NCBI RefSeq assembly: GCF_032062135.1
Contig: NC_092859.1
Location: 63,615,994 to 63,679,993, forward strand
From: Pyxicephalus adspersus
Lineage: Eukaryota > Chordata > Amphibia > Anura > Pyxicephalidae
Reading direction: 5' to 3'
Length of the DNA: 64,000 nucleotides
Shown here: positions 44,740 to 56,489 of the stretch, piece by piece
Position numbering within the stretch: position 1 is the first letter of the stretch
How the letters are laid out: every line of letters starts with the position of its first letter
Made by a program: the position numbers and the translations under genes
The notes under the pieces: model-generated
The model's input: only the letters and a program-made list of their open reading frames with translations
Database searches by the model: none
What the model was told of the DNA's origin: nothing

Positions 44740-47639
44740 GTAAGGCACTTAACTGTCCAGCGAGCCCGCTGTGTCCTTGGGGATCACAAGCAGCGAGGGA
44801 GACCCTGCTGCAGCAGGCAGCATGGCGGAGGCTGTAATGCCAGTAATGCCAGTTTGGGCCCTCAAGGTGTTACAGAAATTGCCCGAGCCTTACCAGGAGT
44901 TTACTGATGTCTTCTGCCCCCGGTCAGCTGACAAACTCCCACCTCATGGTTCCTATGATTGCCCCATTGAGTTACTATGGGTTCCATACCCCCTGGAGGC
45001 ATTTGTTCAATCTCACTGGGCCAGAAATAAAGGCCCAGAAAGAATTTATCCAAGAAAACTTAGAGAAGGGCTTCATCCGTCCATCCTCTTCCCTTGCAGT
45101 TGCTGGCTTCTTTTTTGTGGAGAAGAAGGATGGCGGGTTAAGACCCTGTATTAATTACAGGGGCCTAAACAAGATTACTGTGAAGAATCGATACCCTCTG
45201 CCCCATATGGATGAGCTTTTCTGTCAGGTCAATGGGGCCCGATTCCTCAACAAGCTAGATTTGAAGGGGGCCTACAACCTTATCCGCAATAGGAAGGGCA
45301 ATGAATGGAAGACTGCCCTTTAACATCAGGGATGGGCACTTCAAATACCTAGTGATGCCCTGTGGTCTGTGTAATGCCCCAGCAGTCTTCCAGAAATTTG
45401 TAAATTATGTGTTCTGAGAATTTCTGTAAAATTTGCGATTGTGTACCTTCATGATATTTTGGTTTATTCATCCGATTCTCTCCTCCACAGAGCACAAGTA
45501 CGCCAGGTCCTCTAGAAGCTCAGAGAAAACTGCCTCTATGCAAAATTGGAGAAGTGCGCCTTCGAAGTACGTAAGGTTGCTTTCTTAGGGTATATTCTGT
45601 TGGATCACAAGTTAGCCATGGATCCAACCAAGGTCTCTATAGGAAGTTCATACAAAACTTTTCATCCATTGTCCACCCTATGACGAACCTCACTAGGAAA
45701 GGGGCGGACTCCTCAAGGTGGACTCCGGAAGCTTGCGAAGCCTTCAAAGCGCTGAAAAGGGCTTTCTGCAGTGCACCCATATTGGTGCATCCAGTGCCCG
45801 CTCTCCCATTTATTATAGAGGGGGATGCTTAGGAGATTGGCGTGGGAGCAGTCCTCTCCCAGTACTCCGGAGAACCGGAGAGATTGCACCCCTGTGCCTT
45901 CTTCTCCCAAAAGTTCCCCGCAGCTGAGAGTAAATATGACGTAGGCAACCGGGAGCTTCTGGCAGTAAAATGGGCTTTTGAGAAATGCAAGCATTGGCTG
46001 GAAGGGGCACAACATCCCATCCCGGTCTATAATGACCATAGAAACCTGGAGTATATTGAAGGGGCTAAACGTCTCAACTCCCGGCAAGCCAGTTGGGCCC
46101 TGTTTTTTAAGAGGTTCAATTTCCAAATTACCTACAAGCCAGGTTCAAAAAACGTGAAGGCTGATGCCTTGTCCCGTTGTTTCCCAGAGGCAGCTTCCCA
46201 TCCAGATCCCTGCCCTAGCCCCATTTTCTCCCCCCAATGTGTGGTGTCAGCCATACAGACCCCACTGTTATTAGAGAATCTGACGAACCTCTTAGTCCCC
46301 CACCAGACTGACTACCCCCTGCAAAACCTGAAGGGCGTCTGTATGTTCCCCTCCATCTTCGCCTGAAGGTTATCCAACAGCTACATGGTTACAAAACTGC
46401 TGGCCAACCAGGAATTAAGAAATCCCTAGAATTAGTAAAGAGACATGTTTGGTGGCCTCACATGTCAGTTGATGTTGAATCTTATGTTCGTGCATGCCCA
46501 GTTTGTGCTCGGAGTAAGTCTTCCCGTGACGCTCCCTCCCCCACTCTGCTTCCTCTGCCTATTCCTGCTGCTCCATGGACCCACGTATCCATGGACTTCA
46601 TCACGGACCTGCCGGGGTCCTTAGGGTTTACGGGGACCTGGGTGATAGTAGATCGCTTCAGTAAGCAAGCCCATTTCATACCGCCACCCAAGTTGCCCTC
46701 AGCCAAGTATTTGGCTGATTTATTTGTGTTTCATGTGTTCCGCCTTCATGGGGCTCCAGAGAACATTGTTTCAGACCGTGGGGTTCAGTTTGTCTCTCGG
46801 TTCTGGAGGGAGTTCTGTGCCCAACTGGGCATCGAGCTCTCTTTCTCGTCAGGTTTCCACCCCGAAACGAGTGGCCAGACAGAATGGACCAACCAATCGT
46901 TGGAACAATATCCCTGGAGCTTTGTATCTGGTTGCCAAGAGAGATAGGCTGACTATTTCCCCTTTGCAGAGGTGGCATATAACAACGCAGAGCATTCCTC
47001 CACCGAGATTTCTCTGTTTATGTGTTTTGGGGGGTAAGAGTCCCAAAGTGTCCTGTCAGGTCCACCCTCTGATCTTCCCGTCCTTACCGATTGGGTAGAA
47101 CGTTCCAAATCTGTTTGGAACCAAAGTAATCTTAGAGAGGCAGTAGTCCAGCAGAACTGGTGTCTACCCGCAATATTCCCCTCCAGCAACCCTCAGCCAA
47201 GTTAGAACCCAAGTTGATCGGTCCTTTCCCAATATCGGAAAAAAATAATAGAGTTAAGCTTCCCAGTTCCTTGAGAGGGGTAGACACCTTCCATGTCTCT
47301 TTATTAAAATCTGCTGTCGACTCTGTTCCCCTTTCATATCTCTCTCCGCCAGTTGAGGTGCAGGAAGCACCCGAATATGAAGTTGAGAGGATCCTGGACT
47401 CTCGTAAGGTGCGTAACTCTGTGCAATATCTCATTGATTGGAAGGTTTTTGAACCAGAGGAGAGGTGCTGGGTGCCGGCCTACCGTGTACATACCGAGGA
47501 ACTTGTGTCGGAGTTTCACTGGGATTACCCGGAGCACGTCTTTCCCTGCCGGCGGAGGGATCCGTTCTGGCTGAACTACTGTTCGGCAAGGCAGCATCCC
47601 CAGCATCGCTATAGACATGAACAGAGATGTGCAAAGTAG
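44740..47639 (+). pseudogene. Chromovirus (sushi-type Ty3) pol with chromodomain, copy B
   Basis: The order on the plus strand is: pre-RT segment ([10 protein letters not shown]...YDCPIELL), RT ([42 protein letters not shown]), RNase H about 45700-46150 and integrase. RNase H shows [18 protein letters not shown] and [10 protein letters not shown]. The integrase has an HHCC-type zinc end near 46440-46520, then HVSMDFITDLPGS, VDRFSKQAHFI and SGFHPETSGQTE. The chromodomain is at about 47370-47540 (EYEVERILDSRKVRNSVQYL). RT has CAT (His) for the first YLDD Asp at 45450-45452. Multiple frameshifts and missing gag and protease show that it is dead. The chromodomain class targets insertion to heterochromatin. 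Confidence 0.92.
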
Positions 47640-47660
47640 GGCACGTTCCAGGGATGCTGT

Positions 47661-48146
47661 GGGAAGAGGTGCGCTCACTACCACGTGAGCCTCTTGTACC
47701 CCCCGGGGGCGAGGAACTCGACTGCCTCGCCGCCGGGTGGGACTTAGTTTGAATTCCCTGGCATTGACATTCAGTCATCCTCCAATAAAATGGTGCCAGG
47801 TGGCGCAAGGTCATTTGGCACCCTGGCCATTTAAGAAGAACCTATCATGAACACCATTGCCCGCTATAAGCCTCTGTGTGTACAGTGTGCTTGGGTCCGT
47901 TCACTGTGTGTTGGTTCATATTAACCTCTGTTGTGTCATTACTGATAGTGATCCGGTCTGATATCTGATTGTGCCTGAACTCCGCCTGCCCTGACCTTGG
48001 GTTGTTTCTGACCTGCCTTTGCGTTATCCATATGTACCACGCTTATCTTACTGATCTTCTGTGAATGACCTTTGCCTTGTTTTATGATGACACAATAAAG
48101 CTTGATAAATGGATTCTTGGAGTTGGCTATGGTTTTTGTGCCCAGA
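47661..48146 (+). mobile_element. Probable 3' LTR/UTR of chromovirus copy B
   Basis: Non-coding sequence following the chromodomain stop and ending where L1 sequence resumes. It includes CCTCCAATAAAATGG, a CGCCTGCCCTGACCTTGG segment similar to one in LTR family A, and the poly-A signal AATAAA near 48091. No second LTR copy exists at the truncated 5' end, so the LTR borders cannot be fixed. Confidence 0.5.
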
Positions 48147-48240
48147 CGCATTACAATAGGTATATATTTTCAGATCTAAGCAGAGTCTTTGCCAGGTTTG
48201 GGGATAACACTAATTAGGGCTTTATTAGTTTCTACAGGTA
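48147..48240 (-). pseudogene. L1 LINE RT fragment, upstream half of a split copy
   Basis: The minus strand encodes NKALISVIPKPGKDSA, two stops, then KYIPI, which precedes the SLINCDPKI found at 44736. These are adjacent in L1 ORF2. Confidence 0.7.
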
Positions 48241-48419
48241 CTTAACCCCCCTAGCGGTAATACCGAGTGTGACTCGGGGTGGGAAAAGAAAGCAAAAAGC
48301 GGTAACCCCGAGTCACACTCGGGGTAACTTTGAGGGTCCCCTTTACCTTATCCCCGCGCTCCAGCGGCGATCGCACGATCCCGCTGTGATGGCGGGGCAC
48401 TTCTCCGTCGGGGGGCCTG

Positions 48420-48900
48420 GCCGGGCTGGAAATTTAAAAGCAGATCACGGAGTAATCTTTTAAATACCGCCCGGGTCCCCACCACCCCGCTGCACGCATC
48501 TACAGTTAGATGCGATACACCATGCAGGATTTCCGCATGGTGCATCGCATCTAACTGCAGATGCAATCACCAATAGTAAATCCAGGGGGTGATGCCAGCG
48601 GAGATTTCCTGCTGGCAGCACCCCCGGAATCTACTGCAGCTGCTCTCCTGCTCGCATCACCCGGAGGCTGATCTCCTGGTGATGCGAGCAGGAGAGTGAG
48701 CGGGGTAGGGACATCCCCACCACATCACCTGGAGATCAGCCTCCAGGTGATGCGAGCAGGAGAGTGAGCAGGCGGGGACATCCCCACCGCATCTACCGGC
48801 AAGATGTGTGACATCTTCCGGGTGATGCGGTGGAGTGATGGATTCTGGGGGCGGGAAATTTAAAAGCAGATTACTATGTAATCTGCTTTTAAATTTCTTT
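48420..48900 (+). repeat. Hairpin-rich, partly duplicated leader of piggyBac copy C
   Basis: It contains a perfect 19-bp palindrome (arms 48856-48874 and 48878-48896, AAATTTAAAAGCAGATTAC) and the pair GATGCGATACACCATGC with GCATGGTGCATCGCATC near 48510-48552. A tandem copy of GGTGATGCGAGCAGGAGAG lies near 48681 and 48747. Copy A lacks this region entirely. Confidence 0.75.
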
Positions 48901-49446
48901 TACAGTGAAATACACACAATAACACATAATAAAAGTACAAATACACATTTAAGTGCACCAAGCATCATTGCCCAGTGCCCTGATTTACATTTTGCCCACT
49001 ATTAGCCCTGACCTTGATCTGACCTTTTGATCACTTATAACTCACTTCCTGAATGTATCATTTCATCACTTTGTCTTTGACCTTGATTGTTCCTGACTGT
49101 TTGCTGGAGACCACATGGCATCCAAACGACATCTCGCCGGCGCAAGCCCTGTTTTGTAGGAATTTGAAAGCAGCGATAGCGATTTGGAGTCCCTTGTGGA
49201 ATCGAGCGACAGTGATTCACCAGGAAATTTGTCATCGGACAGCGAAAGTGAACTGAGCGACGATTCTGGACCTGTGCACACATGGTGTCCTATTGACCTT
49301 GATGCGGACCAGGCAGCACCGGCAAGATTTCCATTTACCGACGCACCGGGATGAAAATTGAGGCTGAATGTGACGGCCCCCTGGCATACCTGAAGTTGTT
49401 TTTGACCGATGAAGTTATCGAAAAAATTGTTGCAGAGACAAACAGG

Positions 49447-49781
49447 TAAGCCGCTCTTGTGTTTGCTAACTTTTTGAATTTTTTTTCTCATTTTTTTTTG
49501 CCAACATGTGTGCTGCTCTGTTTGCTAACTTTTTGAAATTTTTTGCTAATTTATTTTGCCAACATGTGTGCTGCTCTGTGCTAACTTTTAAAATTTTGTT
49601 ATGCCAACATGTATGCTGCTCTGTGTTTGCTAACTTTTTTTAACTTTTTGAAATTTTTTGCTAAATTCTTTTTTTTTTAAGCAAACATATATGCTGCTCT
49701 GTGTTTGCTAACATATTACTTGCCACCTTCACACTATAAAAGAACATATCCTAAAATACATTTTTTATTTTGTTTTATGCA
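49447..49781 (+). repeat. piggyBac intron with ~60-bp tandem repeats (copy C)
   Basis: GTAAGC donor at the left and TTTTATGCAG acceptor at the right. Between them are four to five units sharing TGCTGCTCTG and TTTGCTAACTTTTTGAAATT. It is homologous to 14523-14745 in copy A. Confidence 0.75.
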
Positions 49782-49835
49782 GGTACGCTGGACAACAACA
49801 AGGTGCTCCACACCTGAGGTTTGCAAGAAGCAGAA

Positions 49836-50750
49836 NNNNNNNNNNNNNNNNNNNNNNNNNNNNNNNNNNNNNNNNNNNNNNNNNNNNNNNNNNNNNNNNN
49901 NNNNNNNNNNNNNNNNNNNNNNNNNNNNNNNNNNNNNNNNNNNNNNNNNNNNNNNNNNNNNNNNNNNNNNNNNNNNNNNNNNNNNNNNNNNNNNNNNNNN
50001 NNNNNNNNNNNNNNNNNNNNNNNNNNNNNNNNNNNNNNNNNNNNNNNNNNNNNNNNNNNNNNNNNNNNNNNNNNNNNNNNNNNNNNNNNNNNNNNNNNNN
50101 NNNNNNNNNNNNNNNNNNNNNNNNNNNNNNNNNNNNNNNNNNNNNNNNNNNNNNNNNNNNNNNNNNNNNNNNNNNNNNNNNNNNNNNNNNNNNNNNNNNN
50201 NNNNNNNNNNNNNNNNNNNNNNNNNNNNNNNNNNNNNNNNNNNNNNNNNNNNNNNNNNNNNNNNNNNNNNNNNNNNNNNNNNNNNNNNNNNNNNNNNNNN
50301 NNNNNNNNNNNNNNNNNNNNNNNNNNNNNNNNNNNNNNNNNNNNNNNNNNNNNNNNNNNNNNNNNNNNNNNNNNNNNNNNNNNNNNNNNNNNNNNNNNNN
50401 NNNNNNNNNNNNNNNNNNNNNNNNNNNNNNNNNNNNNNNNNNNNNNNNNNNNNNNNNNNNNNNNNNNNNNNNNNNNNNNNNNNNNNNNNNNNNNNNNNNN
50501 NNNNNNNNNNNNNNNNNNNNNNNNNNNNNNNNNNNNNNNNNNNNNNNNNNNNNNNNNNNNNNNNNNNNNNNNNNNNNNNNNNNNNNNNNNNNNNNNNNNN
50601 NNNNNNNNNNNNNNNNNNNNNNNNNNNNNNNNNNNNNNNNNNNNNNNNNNNNNNNNNNNNNNNNNNNNNNNNNNNNNNNNNNNNNNNNNNNNNNNNNNNN
50701 NNNNNNNNNNNNNNNNNNNNNNNNNNNNNNNNNNNNNNNNNNNNNNNNNN
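49836..50750. other. Assembly gap of 915 unknown bases
   Basis: Run of N inside the piggyBac transposase gene. Frames across it are not meaningful. Confidence 0.99.
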
Positions 50751-51519
50751 GAAGATTTTCAGGCATCTAGTTGAGCAGTGCCTATGGAATGCCTACATTC
50801 TGTACAAAAAAAATCAGAGGCCTGTGAATCATTCAGACTTCATTTTGCAAGTTTCTGAATCCATAGTCAAGAACCAGCAAACACCATCAGTGGCTATGAA
50901 TAGACCTGGACGTCGTGCATCCACCATTGTCAACCCAGAACGCCTGACCGGTCGTCACTTCATTGAATACATCCCACCAACCCAGAAAAAGGCGGCACCT
51001 ACAAGGATGTGCGTGGTTTGCCGCTCAAAGACCGATGACAAAGGAAGGAAAAAACGCAAGGAAAGCAGGTTTTACTGTCCTGACTGTGATGCTGGGCTTT
51101 GTGCTTCACCCTGCTTCAAACTCTACCACACCCGGGATGTTCACTAAAAATGTAAATATTTTTTTTCTAAAATCTGCATTTAATTTATCTTAATATTTAT
51201 CAATAATATTGCACCCTTGTTAGGAAAATTTCAGTTAGACATTTTTGATAAAAAAAAATTTTTTGATAAATTACACTGTTGTGGTCTATTATTGCATGAT
51301 TTTTCATAATAATGATTTATATCTATGTATTATATTATAATTTATGATTATAATATAATAAATAAATATAATTATTATACCCGGGAGTTAATCCTAAGAA
51401 TTACAGGCCCACAATATAAACAAAAATTTCTATGCAAAAAAAAATAGGAATAACTTTTTGCATCAAAAAACTGACAGAATTAGAACGCTGGGGGGGGGGT
51501 AAATTTAGTAAGATTTTAA

Positions 51520-51640
51520 ATTAATTATGGTGCACAAATATCACTAGTATGGGTTTCTTTTTCTTTGTATATGTAGCCATGAGTTCACATTATAAGATTT
51601 TTACATATTATTCATTGAATCCAATGAATTTTAAATCAAT
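51520..51640 (-). mobile_element. Penelope-like element tail fragment
   Basis: Reverse complement of 30600-30735, including AATGAATTTTAAATCAATGA and CACTAGTATGGGTTT. It stops just before the hammerhead core present at 30567. Confidence 0.65.
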
Positions 51641-52429
51641 GAGTTCCAATAAGCACTATTTATTAAATTTTATTTTATGTATTTACTCTCCATTTACATT
51701 ATGTAATAATTATAGATAATTAATTATAGGGTATTAATAGGTATTAAGGGATACAAACTAGTGTTATTAATAATGGACATTACACAAATAAGTTAGGTAA
51801 ATATTAGACAATTTAATCAAATATTAGGGATGAGCGAGAAGGTCTCTGACAGTCTCACAAAATTTTCCTCGAACTACAGATGAGTCTGTAAAATTTCGGC
51901 GAACTGATTTCGTGAATGCCATTAAAGTCAAAGGACCGACTTTAAACATTAATAGAAAAGCCCCTATACATGTTAGAACCACCAAACTGACTAGGTATGA
52001 CTAGGAGAACAGTGGCAACAAGGGACAAATACAGAAATTCCAAAAGACTTTGTGGTTTTCCAGAAAACGGCAGGCAAAGTGACATCAGGCAAATAGAATT
52101 TTTGACAGACAGTGTCTAGAAGGCAGCATAAACATTAGGACATTGAGAAAAGGTGAATTCAACCCACTAGCAACATTTTCTGCCGTATTTAATATTTAAT
52201 TTATATAGCTGCATAATATGTTTACACTAAATAAATCCTGTTTATTAATATAATAATTGCTAGCTGGCATCATGATCTGGATGACGTGTTAGGAATGCCA
52301 CCCATAAAGTTGTGGACAAGTAGCGCAGTGACATTAGGCAAAAGGATGGAGGACCAGAGACGGAGCCTGGGTCAGGGAGAGCAGTAGCAGTGTGTGGCCT
52401 CTGGTCAGCTATCGCCAGGGTAACCACAT

Positions 52430-55400
52430 TGGTAAGTGTCATGGAGAGCTGGGTGTAGTGCATCATCAATGCCACCCATAAGTGTGTAATACAATTTTTG
52501 TGAATGAAGTACTGACAGGCGGCAGGAGCAGGAGGAGGCGGCGGGTCCTTAGACGGAGCCAGGACCACATTGGTAACTGGCATTTAGAGCTGGGTGTAGT
52601 GCATCGTCAATGCCACCCAGAAGTGTATAATTTTAGTGAATGGAGTACTGACAGGCTGTGACAAGTTATCCACATTTATGTGCTTCCACGACCAAGCTGA
52701 GGGGAGTAAGCCAATTATATATAGTGGGCCGATGTCTAAAATGCCATTCAAATCTGCAAAAACACCCTGAAGGGATGGAAAAGCAAGAAAATCTTTGGCT
52801 CAAAGTGGATTTGGCCCTGGATCACCAGTGATAGCTTAACAGATCCTCCTTTATCGCGCAGCTGAAATCTAATCGCCTTAATTGGCAGATTCGCGACCCC
52901 TATTGCTCATTATTATCAAGGCAGGAATCCGGCTGGCAGTGAGGCGGCGAGCGTACGAGCACACTCGACTCCAGACCGCGGGAAACCGCTCGCTGGAAGC
53001 CCGAAAGTACGCGCGACCAGCAAGCGCGGATTTCATTGATAAATTAGGCCCAGAGCATGTAGCGCATTGGTAACTAGCATCTAGAGCTGGGTGTAGTGGG
53101 CCCTGAGATGGAGCATGGACTGCATTGGTAACTGGCATCTAGAGCTGGGTGTAGTGCATCGTCGGTGCCACCCAAAAGTGTACAATGATTGGAGTACTGA
53201 CAGGTGGCAACAGGAGGAGTAGGCGGTGGGCCCTGAGATAGAGCTTTGACCACATTGGTAACTGGCATCTAGAGGTAGGTGTAGTGCATTGACAATGCCA
53301 CCCACCCAGAAGTGTGTAATACAATTTTAGTGAATGAAGTACTGACAGGCGGCAACAGCAGGAGGAGGAGGCGGTGGGCCCTGAGACGGAGCGGGGAACG
53401 CATTGGTAACTGGCATCTAGAGCAGAGTGAAGTGCATCATCAATTCAACCCTAAAGTGTACAATTTTAGTGAATGGAGTACTGACAGGCGGCAGCAGCAA
53501 CAGCAGGTGGAGGACGAGGCGGTGGGCCCTGAGAAGGAGAGCGGACCGCATTGGTACCTGGCATCTAGAACTGGGTGTAGTGCATCATCAATGCCACCCA
53601 GAAGTGTACAATTTTAGTAAATGGAGTACTGACAGGCAGCAGCAGGAGGACGCGGTGGGCCCTGAGATGGAGCGTGGACCGTATTGGTAACTGGCAACTA
53701 GAGCTGGGTGTAGTGCATTGACAATGCCACCCACCCAGAAGTGTCTAATAAAATTTTAGTAAATGGCGTACTGACAAGCGGCAGCAGCAGCAGCAGGAGG
53801 AGGAGGCGGTAGGCCCTGAGAAGGAGCCAGGACCGCATTGGTAACTGGCATCTAGAGCTGGGTGTAGTGCATCATCAATGCCACCCAGAAGTGTACAATT
53901 TTAGTGAATGGAGTACTGACAGGCGGCAGCAACAGCAGGAGGATGAGGCAGTGGGCCCTGAGACGGAGCGGGGACTAAATTGGTAACTGGCATCTAGAGG
54001 TGGGTGTAGTGCTTTGACAATGCCACCCACCCAGAGGTGTGTAATACACTTTTATTGAATGGAGTCATGACAGGCGGTAGCAGCAGCAGGAGGCGGTGGG
54101 CCCTGAGATGGAGCGGGGAAAACATCTAGAGCTGGATGTAGTGCATTAACAATGCCTCCCACCCAGAAGTGTGTAATATAATTTTAGTAAATAGAGTACT
54201 GACAGGTGGCAGCAGCAACAGCAGGAGGAGGAGGAGGCGGTGGGCCCTGAGAAGGAGAGCCAACCGTATTGGTAACTGACATCTAGAGCTGGGTGTAGTG
54301 CATCATCAATGCCACCCAGAAGTGTACAATTTTAGTGAATAGAGCACTGACAGGCGGCAGCAGCAGCAGGAGGAGGAGGGGGTGGGCCTTGAGATGAAGC
54401 GTGGACCGCATTGGTAACTGGCATTTGGAGCTGGTTGTAGTGCATTGTCAATGCCACCCAAAAGTGTACAATTTTAGTGAATGGAGCACTGACAGGCAAC
54501 AGTAGCAGGAGGAGGTAGTGAGCCCAGAGATGGAGCATGGACCGCATTGGTAACTGGCATTGAGAGCTGGTTGAAGTGCATCATAAATGCCACCCAGAAG
54601 TGTACAATTTTAGTGAATAGAGCACTGACAGGCGGCAACAGCAGGAGAAGGAGGCGGTGGGCCCTAAGACGGAGCGGGGACTGCATTGGTATCTGGCATC
54701 TAGAGCTGGGTGAAGTGCATCATCAATGCCACCCAGAAGTATACAATTTTTGTGAATAAAGCACTGACAGGCGGCAGCAGCAGCAACAGGAGGAGGTGGT
54801 GGGCCTTGAGACGAAGCGTGGACCGCATTTAAAACCGGCATCTAGACCTTGGTGTAGTGCATTGACAATGCCACCCACCCAGAAGTGTGTAATACAATTT
54901 TAGTGAATGAAGTACTGACAGGCGGCAACAGCAGGAGGAGAAGGCGGTGGGGCCTGAGAAGGAGCGGGGAACGCATTGGTAACTGGCATCTAGAGCAGAG
55001 TGAAGTGCATCATCAATTCAACCCTAAAGTGTACAATTTTAGTGAATGGAGTACTGACAGGCTGCAGCAGCAACAGCAGGTGGAGGAAGAGGCGGTGGGC
55101 CCTGAGAAGGAGAGCGGACCGCATTGGTAACTGACATCTAGAGCTGGGTGTAGTGCATCATCAATGCCACCCAGAAGTGTACAATTTTAGTGACTAGAGC
55201 ACTGACAGGCGGCAGCAGCAGCAGGAGGAGGAGGGGGTGGGCCTTGAGATGGAGCGTGGACTACATTGGTAACTGGCATTTAGAGCTGGTTGTAGTGCAA
55301 CGTCAATGCCACCCAGAAGTGTACACTTTTAGTGAATGGAGCACTGACAGGCAACAGCAGCTCAAGGAGGCAGTGGGCCCAAAGATGGAGCATGGACCGC

Positions 55401-55750
55401 ATTGGTAACTGGCATTGAGAGCTGGTTGAAGTGCATCATAAATGCCACCCAGAAGTGTACACTTTTAGTGAATAGAGCACTGACAGGCGGCAGCAGCAGC
55501 AACAGAAGGAGGTGGTGGGCCCTGAGACGGAGCGTGGACCGCATTGAAAACTGGCATCTAGACCTTGGTGTAGTGCATTGACAAAGCCACCCACCCAGAA
55601 GTGTGTAATACAATTTTAGTGAATGAAGTACTGACAGGCGGCAGCAACAGCAGCAGGAGGAGGAGGAGGTGGGCCCTAAGATGGAGCGGGGCTGCATTGG
55701 TAACTGGCATCTAGAGCTGGGTGTAGTCCATCGTCAATGCCACCCAGAAG
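52430..55750. repeat. ~144-bp satellite array, 22 units, inside the hAT element
   Basis: The anchor GGTAACTGGCATCTAGAGC or a close variant recurs 22 times. From 53402 to 55697 the spacing is 130-158 bp (mean about 144). Each unit also carries AATGCCACCCAGAAGTGTAC, TTTTAGTGAATGGAGTACTG and a variable CAGCAG/GAGGAGG tract that explains the length differences. Higher-order blocks repeat: 53285-53550 with 54862-55125, and 54340-54600 with 55198-55460. Its many short open frames on both strands are shadows of the repeat. Confidence 0.92.
52813..53051. mobile_element. 239-bp GGCCCT-terminus MITE inside the satellite array
   Basis: It starts GGCCCTGGATCACCA and ends, in reverse complement, GGGCCTAATTTATCAATG. 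Its right 170 bp are the reverse complement of 13588-13745 (GCGCGACCAGC, CGCTCGCTGGAAG, ATTGCTCATTATTATCAAGG). It interrupts the array between units near 52660 and 53060. Confidence 0.65.
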
Positions 55751-56128
55751 TGTGTAATACAAATATCTGAAATTTGTGAGGGGCCAGACCAAAATGTTTT
55801 GTGCACCAGCACTGTTGCTGTGGTCTGTGCTGCCGGAAGCAGCAGGAAGGTAGACGATAATGCTAGTTTGCATCATGAAGTGAATGATATGAATGGCAAC
55901 CCTCAATCTTACAATACTTAGCTGAAAAATTAGGCAAAGGTAATAGTACCTATCAGTGTGGCAGTACTAGGGATTTTCATCTGTAGTTTGTCGGCCTCCT
56001 GGAAGCAGCAGAAATGTAAAGTATATTGCTAGCTGACAGGGTGTTGGTGATAGGCAGCCACAGACTCAGCACAGGAGCAGTGTTGGTTCACAAAGGCATT
56101 TTAGTTGGCCAGTGAGTACTTGTGTCAG

Positions 56129-56470
56129 TCAAGTGACATCTGCAGTGGGGATATGATAGTTGTTAGTAACCCACCTTTTGTTCATTTTCAAAAAGGTGGG
56201 GAGATTGACATTTTCCGGCGAGAGTCGTGATCGGTTGCCCGTGACCAATCCGCTAGCGGCACTGAAAGTTCTTTCAGACAGAACACTGGATGCCGGGCAA
56301 GAAAAAAGCTTGATTGCATACTGTGCCAAATGCGGGCAGATTTCAAGCCTGTTGACCCAAAAATGAATGGCGTCTCTACTGTCAGGACAGGCATCCTCCT
56401 CATAACTGCTGTTGTCAACACCACCACCAGCCAGAAAAGAGCAAACATAATCATGTACCATGCGCTTCAT
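56129..56470 (-). pseudogene. hAT transposase C-terminal dimerisation domain remnant
   Basis: The 113-residue minus-strand frame reads WVNRLEICPHLAQYAIKLFS, CPASSVLSERTFSAASGLVT and GNRSRLSPENVNLPTFLKMN. This is the conserved C-terminal (hATC) domain that holds hAT transposase oligomers together. The block ASSVLSERTFSAAG-like is diagnostic. The zinc-finger and RNase-H catalytic parts are absent from the element. Just upstream, ATATTTCAG before TGCTTAAG at about 56496 resembles a 3' splice site, so this may have been a last exon. Confidence 0.88.
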
Positions 56471-56489
56471 CCATTCTGATGTTAATCTT

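Larger units (their letters stand above)
49115..51147 (+). pseudogene. piggyBac transposase, copy C (two exons, gap inside)
   Basis: The ATG at 49115 opens MASKRHLAGASPVL, followed at once by a TAG where copy A has GAG. The same frame then gives the acidic ESSDSDLESLVESSDSD segment. A 1-bp deletion near 49350 shifts the frame. Exon 1 ends at ACAAACAG/GTAAGC (about 49446) and exon 2 begins after TTTTATGCAG at about 49782. The catalytic Asp region falls in the gap at 49836-50750. The last 130 residues are open: FRHLVEQCLWNAYILYKK, then the cysteine-rich tail starting MCVVCRSKTDD and ending CFKLYHTRDVH. Confidence 0.85.
48242..51502 (+). mobile_element. piggyBac element, copy C (full length with gap)
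   Basis: The left end is TTAACCCCCCTAGCGGTAA with TTAA at 48242-48245. The right end is ...AATTAGAACGCTGGG, a G run, then GTAA, so the right TTAA has one change. The left end also has a subterminal inverted pair, CCGAGTGTGACTCGGGG and CCCCGAGTCACACTCGGGG. A 640-bp hairpin-rich leader precedes the transposase gene. Copies A and B are shorter relatives. Confidence 0.85.

Noticed and set aside
49705..51147. A 480-codon open frame starting at 49705
   Set aside because: Its middle is the 915-base gap and its start lies in the intron; only the C-terminal part after 50751 is real transposase.
52260..55697. Numerous 60-110 codon frames on both strands in the 144-bp array
   Set aside because: They repeat with the satellite period, occur on both strands and change frame with the CAG/GAG tract length; they are not genes.
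52430..55750. CRISPR-like regular spacing
   Set aside because: Units are 144 bp of continuous homology without unique spacers, in a vertebrate genome.
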